DNA from: Candidatus Bathyarchaeota archaeon
Lineage (GTDB): Archaea > Thermoproteota > DRAE01
Direction: 5' to 3'
DNA: 8,007 bases
NCBI GenBank assembly: GCA_011041895.1
Contig: DRAE01000054.1
Location: 1 to 8,007, forward strand
In this document: positions 1-6,715 of the stretch, one piece after another
Position numbering within the stretch: position 1 is the first letter of the stretch
Layout of the letters: every line of letters starts with the position of its first letter
The notes under the pieces: model-generated
Databases searched by the model: none
Told to the model about the DNA's origin: nothing
Seen by the model: only the letters and a program-made list of their open reading frames with translations
Position numbers and translations under genes: made by a program

Positions 1-569
1 AGCTTGCCTACAGCTATTCTAGTTTTACAAGCTTTCAACCGCTCAATGTGCCTGTCAACTTCACATGCCCACACGGCAAACTTTAAACCGTAGGTTATAG
101 GGGATGCATGTATCCCATGTGTTCTTCCAACAGCCACTAGATTCTTGTATTCTTCAGCTTTTTCTAGCAGAGCATTTTCTAGCATGATTAACCTTTTAAG
201 GAGAATGTTGCATGCCTTTTTCAATTGGATTGCAAGAGCTGAATCTTCAATGTCATATGAGGTGGCTCCCAAATGAACGTACTTTCCAGCGTCTCCCTCA
301 CATACTTCGGTTAAAGCCTTAACCATTGCCATTAGGTCATGGTTTATCTTTGACTCGATCTCCTTTATCCTGCTGATTTTAACGTATTTCAGCGATGCCT
401 TTTTCACTATTTCCTTGGCGGCCTCCCTTGGAATATTACCTAGCTTTGCATGCGCATAGGCGAGTGCAGCCTCCACTTTAAGCCATAGCTTGTACTTTGT
501 CCTTTCATCAAAGAGCTTCACCATTTCAGGTAAACCATATCTTCCAGTGTCTATTGGACATACAGGCAT
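1..569 (-). CDS. purB: Adenylosuccinate lyase, N-terminal part (3' end outside window)
   Basis: Adenylosuccinate lyase releases fumarate twice in purine synthesis: from SAICAR to give AICAR, and from adenylosuccinate to give AMP. It is a cytosolic homotetramer of the fumarase/aspartase superfamily. The visible 189 complete codons begin MPVCPIDTGRYGLPEM and carry two family signatures: HLGATSYDIED at residues 99-109 and GRTHGIHASP at 148-157, the latter containing the T-H-G-x-H histidine region of the active site. The third conserved region (the flexible GSS loop) would lie beyond the window edge; family members are usually about 430-470 residues, so roughly 40% is seen. The start is ATG at 569, supported by a perfect GGTGAT ribosome binding site with 5 nt spacing. 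It follows hel308 by 10 nt and is probably the last visible gene of the gins23-mcm-hel308 operon. No frameshift or missing motif is seen in the visible part. Confidence 0.95.
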   Translation of the reverse strand, partial: MPVCPIDTGRYGLPEMVKLFDERTKYKLWLKVEAALAYAHAKLGNIPREAAKEIVKKASLKYVKISRIKEIESKINHDLMAMVKALTEVCEGDAGKYVHLGATSYDIEDSALAIQLKKACNILLKRLIMLENALLEKAEEYKNLVAVGRTHGIHASPITYGLKFAVWACEVDRHIERLKACKTRIAVGK

Positions 570-574
570 GCATA

Positions 575-580
575 ATCACC
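575..580 (-). promoter_or_regulatory. Ribosome binding site of purB, overlapping the hel308 stop
   Basis: The minus strand reads TAGGTGATTATGCATG. The hexamer GGTGAT is fully complementary to the archaeal 16S rRNA 3' end (ATCACCTCC) and lies 5 nt before the purB ATG at 569. Its first G is also the last base of the hel308 TAG stop codon, so a ribosome ending hel308 sits on the purB initiation signal. This supports co-transcription and probably translational coupling. Confidence 0.75.
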
Positions 581-2793
581 TACATGTAATCTGTTATTAA
601 CCCATCACCCTCAGGTTTTGTTTCATCTTTTCTCATCCTAACTTTCATACCTAGAAAGTCGTATATAGCCTTCACAGTTTCGGAACCTATGCCTTTCAAT
701 GCCATTAACCTACTTGGACTAGCCTTTTTAAGGTCTTCAAGAGTCTTGAATCCCGCATCAAATAATGTGCGGGCCCTTGTTCTTCCAACATTTGGAATTT
801 TAACGAGTTCTAGTAGCTCCTCTCGTACTCCATGCCTAATTCTTTCCTCGAGAATTTTCATGAATGAGAACTTTGACGCTAACCCAAATACCCTTGCAAG
901 TTCGAACGTTGAATATGTAAGCCATTCAGCGATCTTGACTATTCTGTATAGATCCCCGGGAGCTGCACCATACATGCTTTCAATGGCATCTTCAGAGAGC
1001 TCAGCAATCCAAGCTTCAAGCATTAAAGCGGTTTTAAATGCTGAGAGAGCAAATGATTCATCTATACCAAGTTTTTCCATTAAAGGCTCTAAGTTTTTGA
1101 TTCTATCTAACATATCCTTGAGAAGAGATACTTCCTCTCTCTTGCCCCTAACTGCTAGAGTTGGCATATCAGGAGTAGAGGCGAAAACAAAGAATATTTC
1201 AATGGGAGACTTAAGATTACATTCTATGATAGCTTCTTTTAGAATAACAGCTGTTTCAGGATCTATGTATAATTCACTAACTCTCTTGCCGTAGGGGGTA
1301 GGCACAATATAATTTTTTCCTTCAACAGCAAGCTTTTTGGCAAGTTCCTTATCGACGAGGTACTCTAAAACGTTTAATACAAGTGGGCGTATGGAGAACG
1401 TTCCATATTGGAAGCCATAGAATGTGCTTGACATAAGCGATAAGATATCTTCCGGTGTATTGGCTATTCCCTCACTGATAACAGCTAATACATGCATTCT
1501 TAGAGCGTGCTCAGATGCAAGCTGAGAAAAGATATACTCTGGAGGTCTCATTAAATACTGCTCTATCAAATACTCCTTTTCATTCTCGTTTCGCGCATAT
1601 AAGAGAGCTTCACCGTACTTATCGTACTGTGGTCTGCCAGCCCTCCCGCTCATCTGCTCAAATTCTAATACACTTATCTCTTGCCTACCTCCCAATGCAG
1701 AGTATCTCACATAGTTTGATATAATCACTCTTCTAGCTGGGAGATTTACTCCTGCAGCTAGAGTTGGTGTAGCACATATAACTTTTATCAATCCATTTCT
1801 GAAGTTTTCCTCTATAAGACGTCTATGCTCATAATGTAAGCCTGCATGGTGAAAAGCTACCCCCTTACCCACAACATCTGCCAGATCCCTTGAAAGCGTA
1901 GTTACAGGAGATATTTCAAGTATCTTTCCTGCCAGCGCTCTTAGCTGAAGTCTCTCATTTTTAGGGATTTCTTTCACTACATGTAGGGCTAGTTTACGTG
2001 CAAGCTGTTGGGCAATTCTTCTAGTGCTTGTAAATATGAGAACCTGCCCATTTTCCCTAATGGTGGTTAAGGTAGCATCTATTATAGGGTTGCCAGCTAT
2101 ATTTTCTATGTGCTTCTCATCTCCATTTACAAATTGAATTAAAGAGTCGTATAGTATGCCCTTGTAAAGGGGCACTGGTCTCCAGTCACTTATAATAGCC
2201 TTCGCGTTAAGCCACTCTGCAATTTCCTCATAGTTTCTCACGGTGGCACTCAAGGCCAGTATTTTAGTATTTGGCAGCAACCTTCTAATCTTTGTAACAA
2301 CCATTTCAAGAGTTGGGCCTCGTATAGGATCTCTTATAAGATGAATTTCATCGAAAACAACAACCGAGACATCATTTAGCCAAGGAGCTTTATGTCTTAT
2401 CAGGGAATCGCATTTCTCATTTGTTAAGATTACAATGTCATATCCTCCAAGCCAGATATCTTTGCTGTCATAATCTCCTGTCGATATTGCTACTTTGAAT
2501 CCAAGTTTCTCATACTTTTTAAACTCCATGTACTTTTCAGAGGCTAATGCCCTGAGAGGAACTAGGTAAAGTGCTTTCCCACCGAATTTCTTAAGAGCTT
2601 GAACTATGAAGAGTTCAGCGCATAAGGTTTTTCCTGCCGATGTTGGGAAAACTATGAGAAAATTATGGGAGAGATTAAGTAGCCCATTTTTAATGGCCTC
2701 TTCCTGCGATGGAAAGAGTTTATTTATGCCAGTTTCAGCTAGAAGCTTTTTAACATCATTTGAAAGGTTGAGGCTGTCTATTGAAAGCGGCAT
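580..2793 (-). CDS. hel308: Hel308 (Hjm) superfamily 2 DNA helicase
   Basis: This is an ATP-dependent 3'-5' DNA helicase of the Ski2-like SF2 group, related to eukaryotic HELQ/POLQ helicase domains, acting on stalled forks and branched DNA. The 737 residues match the usual 700-750. Visible motifs, in order: Q-motif region LFPSQEEAI (26-34), Walker A FPTSAGKT (49-56, K55), motif Ia PLRALASEK (79-87), motif II DEIH (148-151), motif III SAT (181-183), FTSTRR (253-258), FHHAGL (313-318), motif V ATPTLAAGVNLP (340-351) and motif VI QMSGRAGRP (379-387). The ratchet region of domain IV is at about 601-637 (GAAPGDLYRIVKIAEW). Domain V holds helix-hairpin-helix IPNVGRTRARTLFDAG (666-681) with the R-A-R typical of Hel308 (673-675), and a second GIG hairpin near 696-714. 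The ATG is 2 nt after the mcm stop (TAACCATG), with no clear ribosome binding site, so translation is probably coupled to mcm. A short charged tail follows domain V. Identification is secure; in vivo role is inferred from the family. Confidence 0.97.
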   Translation of the reverse strand: MPLSIDSLNLSNDVKKLLAETGINKLFPSQEEAIKNGLLNLSHNFLIVFPTSAGKTLCAELFIVQALKKFGGKALYLVPLRALASEKYMEFKKYEKLGFKVAISTGDYDSKDIWLGGYDIVILTNEKCDSLIRHKAPWLNDVSVVVFDEIHLIRDPIRGPTLEMVVTKIRRLLPNTKILALSATVRNYEEIAEWLNAKAIISDWRPVPLYKGILYDSLIQFVNGDEKHIENIAGNPIIDATLTTIRENGQVLIFTSTRRIAQQLARKLALHVVKEIPKNERLQLRALAGKILEISPVTTLSRDLADVVGKGVAFHHAGLHYEHRRLIEENFRNGLIKVICATPTLAAGVNLPARRVIISNYVRYSALGGRQEISVLEFEQMSGRAGRPQYDKYGEALLYARNENEKEYLIEQYLMRPPEYIFSQLASEHALRMHVLAVISEGIANTPEDILSLMSSTFYGFQYGTFSIRPLVLNVLEYLVDKELAKKLAVEGKNYIVPTPYGKRVSELYIDPETAVILKEAIIECNLKSPIEIFFVFASTPDMPTLAVRGKREEVSLLKDMLDRIKNLEPLMEKLGIDESFALSAFKTALMLEAWIAELSEDAIESMYGAAPGDLYRIVKIAEWLTYSTFELARVFGLASKFSFMKILEERIRHGVREELLELVKIPNVGRTRARTLFDAGFKTLEDLKKASPSRLMALKGIGSETVKAIYDFLGMKVRMRKDETKPEGDGLITDYM

Positions 2794-2795
2794 GG

Positions 2796-4874
2796 TTAAG
2801 CTTGGACGAGTTTAATTTTTCCAAGATGTGATGAGTATATCAATCCCTCTTGGCTTAGCCTTGACAGTGCATTCTCTATATCAGTTTCAGTGTAGCCGTA
2901 TCGCTCCTTTAAAATATTTATAAGGTCAAGCTTATCCACGTACTCTCTACCTTGGGCCTCTGAGAGCTCTTTAATGGTTCTCAATATGTGATCCATTATC
3001 TTCCTCTGACTTGGTGGCATGCCTGTTTCCATGGTTATGAAATCTGTCTGCTGAACCATGAGAACCTTGTTGAGATAGTAATCCATTAAGTCTATAGCTG
3101 CTTGTGCATCCTCGGCTGTCACCTTATTTCTCATGAAAATCTTTGCATGTGCCTGTGCCAGTCTTATCAGAGACTGAAGCTGTCTGAGACTGATATACAC
3201 CATTCCCTGCTCCTGTCCAAGTCTCCTTGTCCTGAGATAGTACTCTCTCAGAATCTCCTTAGCCTCTTCTGTAAGAACAGGTTTAAAGTTCTTTGCCACA
3301 TAGGCGATATATTTCACGAATAGTTCTGTTGGAATCACTTCTTCTATGGGCACGCCTGCTGTCTCATGTATTTTGAAGATGTGATCGACTTTCTGAGCGT
3401 CCATAGTTGCATCCGGCTGATCCGTGAGCACAAAAATTAGATCAAATCTCGACAGTATTGTTGGAGATAAATTGACGTTTTCAGGTATCGACCTTGAGAG
3501 GTCATATTGTCCAAGTCTTGGATTAGCAGCGGCAAGTATTGCAACTCTAGTATTCAATGTAGCCACTATACCTGCTTTAGCTATACTCGTAGTCTGCTGC
3601 TCCATTGCCTCATGTATAGCCACTCTATCTTTTTGATCCATCTTATCAAACTCGTCTATGGCACAGAGCCCTTGATCAGCTAGTACAAGGGCACCAGCCT
3701 CAAGTGTCCATGTCCCAGTTATAGCGTCTCGAACCACAGAAGCTGTCAATCCAGCAGCAGTGGCTCCTTTTCCAACAGTATATATTCCGCGAGGTGCAAT
3801 CTTTGACACATGCTGTAATATCATGGACTTCGCAGTTCCAGGATCTCCTACAAGCAGTATATGTATGTCGCCTCTAATCCTAGTGCCATCTTCTAAGATT
3901 ATTGGTACACCTCCAACCAACTGTAAAAGCAGGGCTTCCTTTATCTTCCTATATCCATGGATGAATGGGGCAATCGTATTTACAAGCTTTTCATAGAGGT
4001 TAGGGTCTTTGGCAAGTTGCTTTATTCGTCTTACATCTTCCTCGGTTATTTTTATCTCTTCTAAACCTTTTTCCGTTGTCTCAATGTAGTTTGCCTCGGC
4101 ATATGTTTTAAATGCAAGGGTTTTTCCACTCGACCCTTTCTCTGGAAGTGCCTTTATCATCAAAACTGCCCTGACGTGATCTCCTGGTCTCACTGTATCT
4201 ACCAAGTCATGCTTTAAAAGCACCTCAATAGATCGTGGAAGCTGTCCTGCGGGAAGATCCTCCGGCTTCTCCTGTATCCTTATTATCTGCCAGTCTATGA
4301 ACTTTGATTCCTCTGTGTTTATAGTGAATGGCCCCTTACTGTTACAAACTTCACATCTATTAGGTGGAACCTGTTTAAATTCATCAATTGGCTGTATAAC
4401 CTTGTTTATTGCACCACATCTCTTGCACTCGTATGCAGCCTCATAAAGTAAGGGTTTCACCTCACTTGCTCTGGTAACAACTCCCTCGACTGATATGAGC
4501 TTCCCTATGTGCTCGGCTCTTAAGTTTCTTATTAGTATCCTTCTACTCTCTGGCAGATTATAGATTCTAACAAAGAATGAATCATATGATTCTGCAAAAG
4601 ACCTATCTATTTCCATCAATATGCTTTTGAGCGAACTGGACATCTCTTTGAGAGTGGGCATTGGCCTGTTTAGGATCTCCATTGCAAACTCTTGGTTAAA
4701 CATTATAATGTCTCCAAAATCTACAAAAAGCGATCTTCTACCCTCGATAACCATCTCTTCGATTAAGCGTCTATACTTTAGCCTACCTTTTTCATCTTCA
4801 AATGTGCTTATGAAACGCTCAAATAGCTCTCCTACATTTAATTCTTTCAAAGCTTCATTAGTTGTAGGCTCCAT
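2796..4874 (-). CDS. mcm: MCM replicative DNA helicase
   Basis: This is the motor of the archaeal replicative helicase, a homohexameric 3'-5' AAA+ ring that encircles DNA and works with GINS and the Cdc45/RecJ homologue. The 692 residues fit the family (about 650-700). The N-terminal domain carries a zinc finger C150-x2-C153 and C174-x2-C177 within an OB-fold region. The AAA+ part shows Walker A GDPGTAKS (343-350, K349), Walker B CAIDEFDKM (404-412, D407/E408), sensor 1 at N451 (AAANPRLGQYD), the SRFDLIF arginine-finger motif (475-481, R476), and a sensor 2 region ISLRQLQSLIRLAQAHAK (561-578, R564). A winged-helix domain occupies about 615-692. All catalytic residues are intact and no intein is present. 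The start codon abuts the gins23 stop (TAAATG), preceded by GAGGAG inside gins23. Close coupling with gins23 is expected, since MCM and GINS act together. Confidence 0.98.
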   Translation of the reverse strand: MEPTTNEALKELNVGELFERFISTFEDEKGRLKYRRLIEEMVIEGRRSLFVDFGDIIMFNQEFAMEILNRPMPTLKEMSSSLKSILMEIDRSFAESYDSFFVRIYNLPESRRILIRNLRAEHIGKLISVEGVVTRASEVKPLLYEAAYECKRCGAINKVIQPIDEFKQVPPNRCEVCNSKGPFTINTEESKFIDWQIIRIQEKPEDLPAGQLPRSIEVLLKHDLVDTVRPGDHVRAVLMIKALPEKGSSGKTLAFKTYAEANYIETTEKGLEEIKITEEDVRRIKQLAKDPNLYEKLVNTIAPFIHGYRKIKEALLLQLVGGVPIILEDGTRIRGDIHILLVGDPGTAKSMILQHVSKIAPRGIYTVGKGATAAGLTASVVRDAITGTWTLEAGALVLADQGLCAIDEFDKMDQKDRVAIHEAMEQQTTSIAKAGIVATLNTRVAILAAANPRLGQYDLSRSIPENVNLSPTILSRFDLIFVLTDQPDATMDAQKVDHIFKIHETAGVPIEEVIPTELFVKYIAYVAKNFKPVLTEEAKEILREYYLRTRRLGQEQGMVYISLRQLQSLIRLAQAHAKIFMRNKVTAEDAQAAIDLMDYYLNKVLMVQQTDFITMETGMPPSQRKIMDHILRTIKELSEAQGREYVDKLDLINILKERYGYTETDIENALSRLSQEGLIYSSHLGKIKLVQA

Positions 4875-5396
4875 TTATTCAAACTCCTCAAGTTTCCTTT
4901 TCCATGTTTCTAACATTTTCTTAATGTTTTCATAGAGAAATTTCTCTTCACTACTTATGTTTGAAATGTTCGAAGGGGAAGCTGACAAAGGGATGAAATG
5001 AACTATTTTACCTAGTCTAAGACTTATAAGCCTTTCAACCAGTCTTTTAATTCTCTTCCTATTCTCAGGATCCAGTTTTGATATCATGGAGTACGTATGC
5101 ATGTACGGGAAAGCCCCTACCTCCGCCAAAACTCTACTCATAGTCCTCTCGTTGAATATACTGTTTTTAAGCTTACGCTCATCCAGCTCTCCAATTACTC
5201 TAACAAGATTATGTTGCTTAAGAAGCAAAGCCATCCAAAATGGCAGCATTACTCTAACGCCTTTGTCAATATTCCTTAAGGATATACCGCCTACGGTTAT
5301 TTTAGGAGGCTTCTCTAGGAACTCAACTTCAACTTTAGCGGTCAACCCTTCGATCTTTAACAGGTCAAGTATGTAATCGTATAATGCCTCCATCAT
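4875..5396 (-). CDS. gins23: GINS complex subunit GINS23 (Psf2/Psf3-like)
   Basis: GINS joins MCM and the Cdc45/RecJ homologue in the archaeal CMG helicase. This 173-residue protein has the B-then-A domain order of the Psf2/Psf3 (GINS23) class: a small beta-rich B segment at about 21-50 (VEVEFLEKPPKITVGGISL), then the hallmark RVMLPFWMALLLKQHNLV (48-65), resembling the VPLWLAINLKQ of Psf2, and a helical A domain to about 130. A basic and acidic helical tail runs from about 149 to 173. GINS51 would have the reverse order, so GINS23 is preferred. Position directly before mcm also matches the crenarchaeal arrangement. The start is ATG at 5396 or the adjacent ATG at 5393; an in-frame stop 15 nt upstream excludes a longer protein. 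No ribosome binding site precedes it, consistent with a leaderless or near-leaderless transcript. GINS sequences diverge strongly, so the class assignment rests on the LPFWMA motif, length and context. Confidence 0.9.
   Translation of the reverse strand: MMEALYDYILDLLKIEGLTAKVEVEFLEKPPKITVGGISLRNIDKGVRVMLPFWMALLLKQHNLVRVIGELDERKLKNSIFNERTMSRVLAEVGAFPYMHTYSMISKLDPENRKRIKRLVERLISLRLGKIVHFIPLSASPSNISNISSEEKFLYENIKKMLETWKRKLEEFE
4884..4889 (-). promoter_or_regulatory. Ribosome binding site of mcm inside gins23
   Basis: The minus strand has TGAGGAG within the last codons of gins23 (the LEEFE end), 9 nt before the mcm ATG at 4874. It is complementary to the CTCC part of the 16S 3' end. Together with the direct TAA-ATG junction it supports re-initiation on mcm and decides this start. 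Confidence 0.55.
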
Positions 5397-5420
5397 ATCG
5401 AGGTCAATCTAAGATATCGG

Positions 5421-5437
5421 TTAAAAAGAATATAGAA
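5421..5437 (-). promoter_or_regulatory. Candidate promoter of the gins23-mcm-hel308-purB operon
   Basis: The 45-nt spacer between rfcL and gins23 is AT-rich and reads, on the minus strand, TTCTATATTCTTTTTAACC. Two TATA-like elements are present: CTATAT (about 5430-5435) and TTTTTAA (5421-5427). An archaeal start site lies about 25-27 nt downstream of the box centre, which would place it 8-12 nt before the gins23 ATG or almost exactly on it. The missing ribosome binding site in front of gins23 fits either case. The same T-rich run could also end the rfcS-rfcL transcript. No clear BRE is visible, so this is an inference. Confidence 0.42.
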
Positions 5438-5441
5438 TTAT

Positions 5442-6695
5442 TTATCGATACTCTAACCTTCGGCTTCCCTCTCTTGGAAGCCTTCCCGTGACAAGGAAGT
5501 TTATTTCTTCCGAGGAGAGACCTAGACTTCTAGCGACTTTCCTCCCATATTTTGGATTCGCCTCAAGCATTATTTTCAGGTATGGAACTATATCACGCAT
5601 TGCACCCTTGGTTGATAAATGACACTTACGCGCTATTTTACGGCACATGTTTTCCAGATAATCTCGCTTCTCCTTAGTCAAGCTTGCCATCTTAACTGAG
5701 AGAGGAAACGTCATTCCACGTACAAATGATTTTAGACCTTTCCTGGCAGCTAATGGGACGGACGCTGTTAAAGCCATCATATATTTCATTAAATGCCACG
5801 CTTGTGTAGCGTTTGCTCTTTTACCGTATATGTCAGCCCATGATAGTACATCATAGACGTTTTTGATATCGCTAGGATCGTTTAGCGCCCTCCACACGTT
5901 TTCATTAACCCACTTTATCAGTAGGTCAAACTCGACCATACTATTTGTCAATGCAGCCATGGCCCTTGGAATTGAATCGGCTTTGAAAAATCGGCCAAGC
6001 GTCTCAAATATATTAAGTTCCCTATTTCTATATGCTACAAGAGCCTTAACATCATCTACAGTTACCTTCCTTCTTCCAGCTGCTATGAACTGGAGATCAT
6101 TTATAGCAGATCTCATGTCACCGTAGGCTCTCTTAGCGATTTCTCTTAAAGCCATTGGATCACATTCTATTCCCTCTAGCCGACATATTCTCTCTAGGTT
6201 CCTCACAATGTCTCTCATTGACAGTCTCTTAAACTCTATTGGATAAGAGTATCTTCTAAGTGGGACAAGTTTTGGGTCATAGAAATTAGCTGCTGTTAGA
6301 ACGACTGGAACTCTTTTAGACTTGATTACCTCTATTATTGCTGGGAGAGCACCTGTATCAAATTTTGAGAAAACTATGTCTACGTCATCGAAAAGAACCA
6401 TTCTTTTACCGAACAATGTAGAGTCGTGGACGTGATCAAGTATCTTTTTTCGGATCACTTCAGCGTCTCTTGATTCACTTGCTGAAAACTCTATGAGAAA
6501 GAAGCCAAAATCTCTGGCAATACATATTGCAGCTGAAGTTTTACCCACTCCAGGGGGTCCATACAGGAAGGCAGCTTTTTCACGCCATAGCCCTTTAAGC
6601 AGCCAGTTTTTAAGCTCCTCCTTCGCTTTGTCATTTCCATAGACTTCAGCTAATCTCTTAGGAGCGTACTTTATAGTCCATGGAACTGGGCACAT
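5442..6695 (-). CDS. rfcL: Replication factor C large subunit (clamp loader)
   Basis: RFC-L is the single large subunit of the archaeal clamp loader (normally one large, four small), which uses ATP to open PCNA and load it on primer-template DNA. The 417 residues are near the short crenarchaeal form (about 400). The N-terminus PWTIKYAPKRLAEVYGND is the usual RFC start motif. AAA+ motifs: Walker A GPPGVGKT (46-53), the SASESRD region (71-77), Walker B VLFDDVD (100-106), sensor 1 around LTAAN (133-137), and sensor 2 YGDMRSAINDLQ (191-202). A helical collar follows from about 225. Odd points: Walker B has D103-D104 (codons GAT GAC) where the family normally has Asp-Glu, the loop after the sensor 1 Asn appears one residue shorter than the NDPWDP form, and the C-terminus (GRLPREGSRRLEYR) has no recognisable PIP box. 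As in other large subunits, no SRC motif is seen. It follows rfcS by 20 nt, with a weak GAAAGG 8 nt before the ATG. Confidence 0.95.
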   Translation of the reverse strand: MCPVPWTIKYAPKRLAEVYGNDKAKEELKNWLLKGLWREKAAFLYGPPGVGKTSAAICIARDFGFFLIEFSASESRDAEVIRKKILDHVHDSTLFGKRMVLFDDVDIVFSKFDTGALPAIIEVIKSKRVPVVLTAANFYDPKLVPLRRYSYPIEFKRLSMRDIVRNLERICRLEGIECDPMALREIAKRAYGDMRSAINDLQFIAAGRRKVTVDDVKALVAYRNRELNIFETLGRFFKADSIPRAMAALTNSMVEFDLLIKWVNENVWRALNDPSDIKNVYDVLSWADIYGKRANATQAWHLMKYMMALTASVPLAARKGLKSFVRGMTFPLSVKMASLTKEKRDYLENMCRKIARKCHLSTKGAMRDIVPYLKIMLEANPKYGRKVARSLGLSSEEINFLVTGRLPREGSRRLEYR

Positions 6696-6696
6696 T

Positions 6697-6709
6697 TTAC
6701 ATGCCTTTC
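6697..6709 (-). promoter_or_regulatory. rfcL translation start region with a start-stop codon pair
   Basis: Directly before rfcL the minus strand reads GAAAGGCATGTAAAATG. The first ATG (6702-6700) is followed at once by TAA; the real rfcL ATG is at 6695. The purine run GAAAGG (6709-6704) is a weak ribosome binding site, 8 nt from the rfcL ATG but only 1 nt from the upstream ATG, so it favours the downstream start. Any regulatory effect of the start-stop pair is speculation. Confidence 0.35.
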
Positions 6710-6715
6710 AAGGTT

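Noticed and set aside
236..280. HLGATSYDIED in PurB, with Tyr where some family members have Asn (TSND), as a possible active-site loss.
   Set aside because: The third position of T-S-x-D varies among adenylosuccinate lyases; the flanking Thr, Ser and Asp are kept.
689..1294. A 201-codon open frame on the plus strand.
   Set aside because: It lies wholly antisense within hel308, whose motifs are intact. The translation is serine-rich with no recognisable motif, typical of an antisense shadow frame.
3802..3870. MCM P-loop GDPGTAKS lacking the usual GKT/S glycine.
   Set aside because: Ala at this position is normal for MCM proteins, so it is not unusual here.
2796..4874. Possible intein in mcm, a known intein site in archaea.
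   Set aside because: The length of 692 residues is normal and the Walker A and sensor regions are continuous, with no inserted block.
4621..4935. A plus-strand open frame of 104 codons crossing the mcm/gins23 junction.
   Set aside because: Both minus-strand genes are clearly coding here. The frame is low-complexity serine/isoleucine-rich, with no family signature.
6291..6308. Loss of the sensor 1 Asn in RFC-L, if LTAAN is aligned without gaps to LTAND.
   Set aside because: Aligning the Asn residues with a one-residue shorter loop afterwards keeps N137 as sensor 1, as in MAAN forms of other archaeal large subunits. Loss is therefore not supported.
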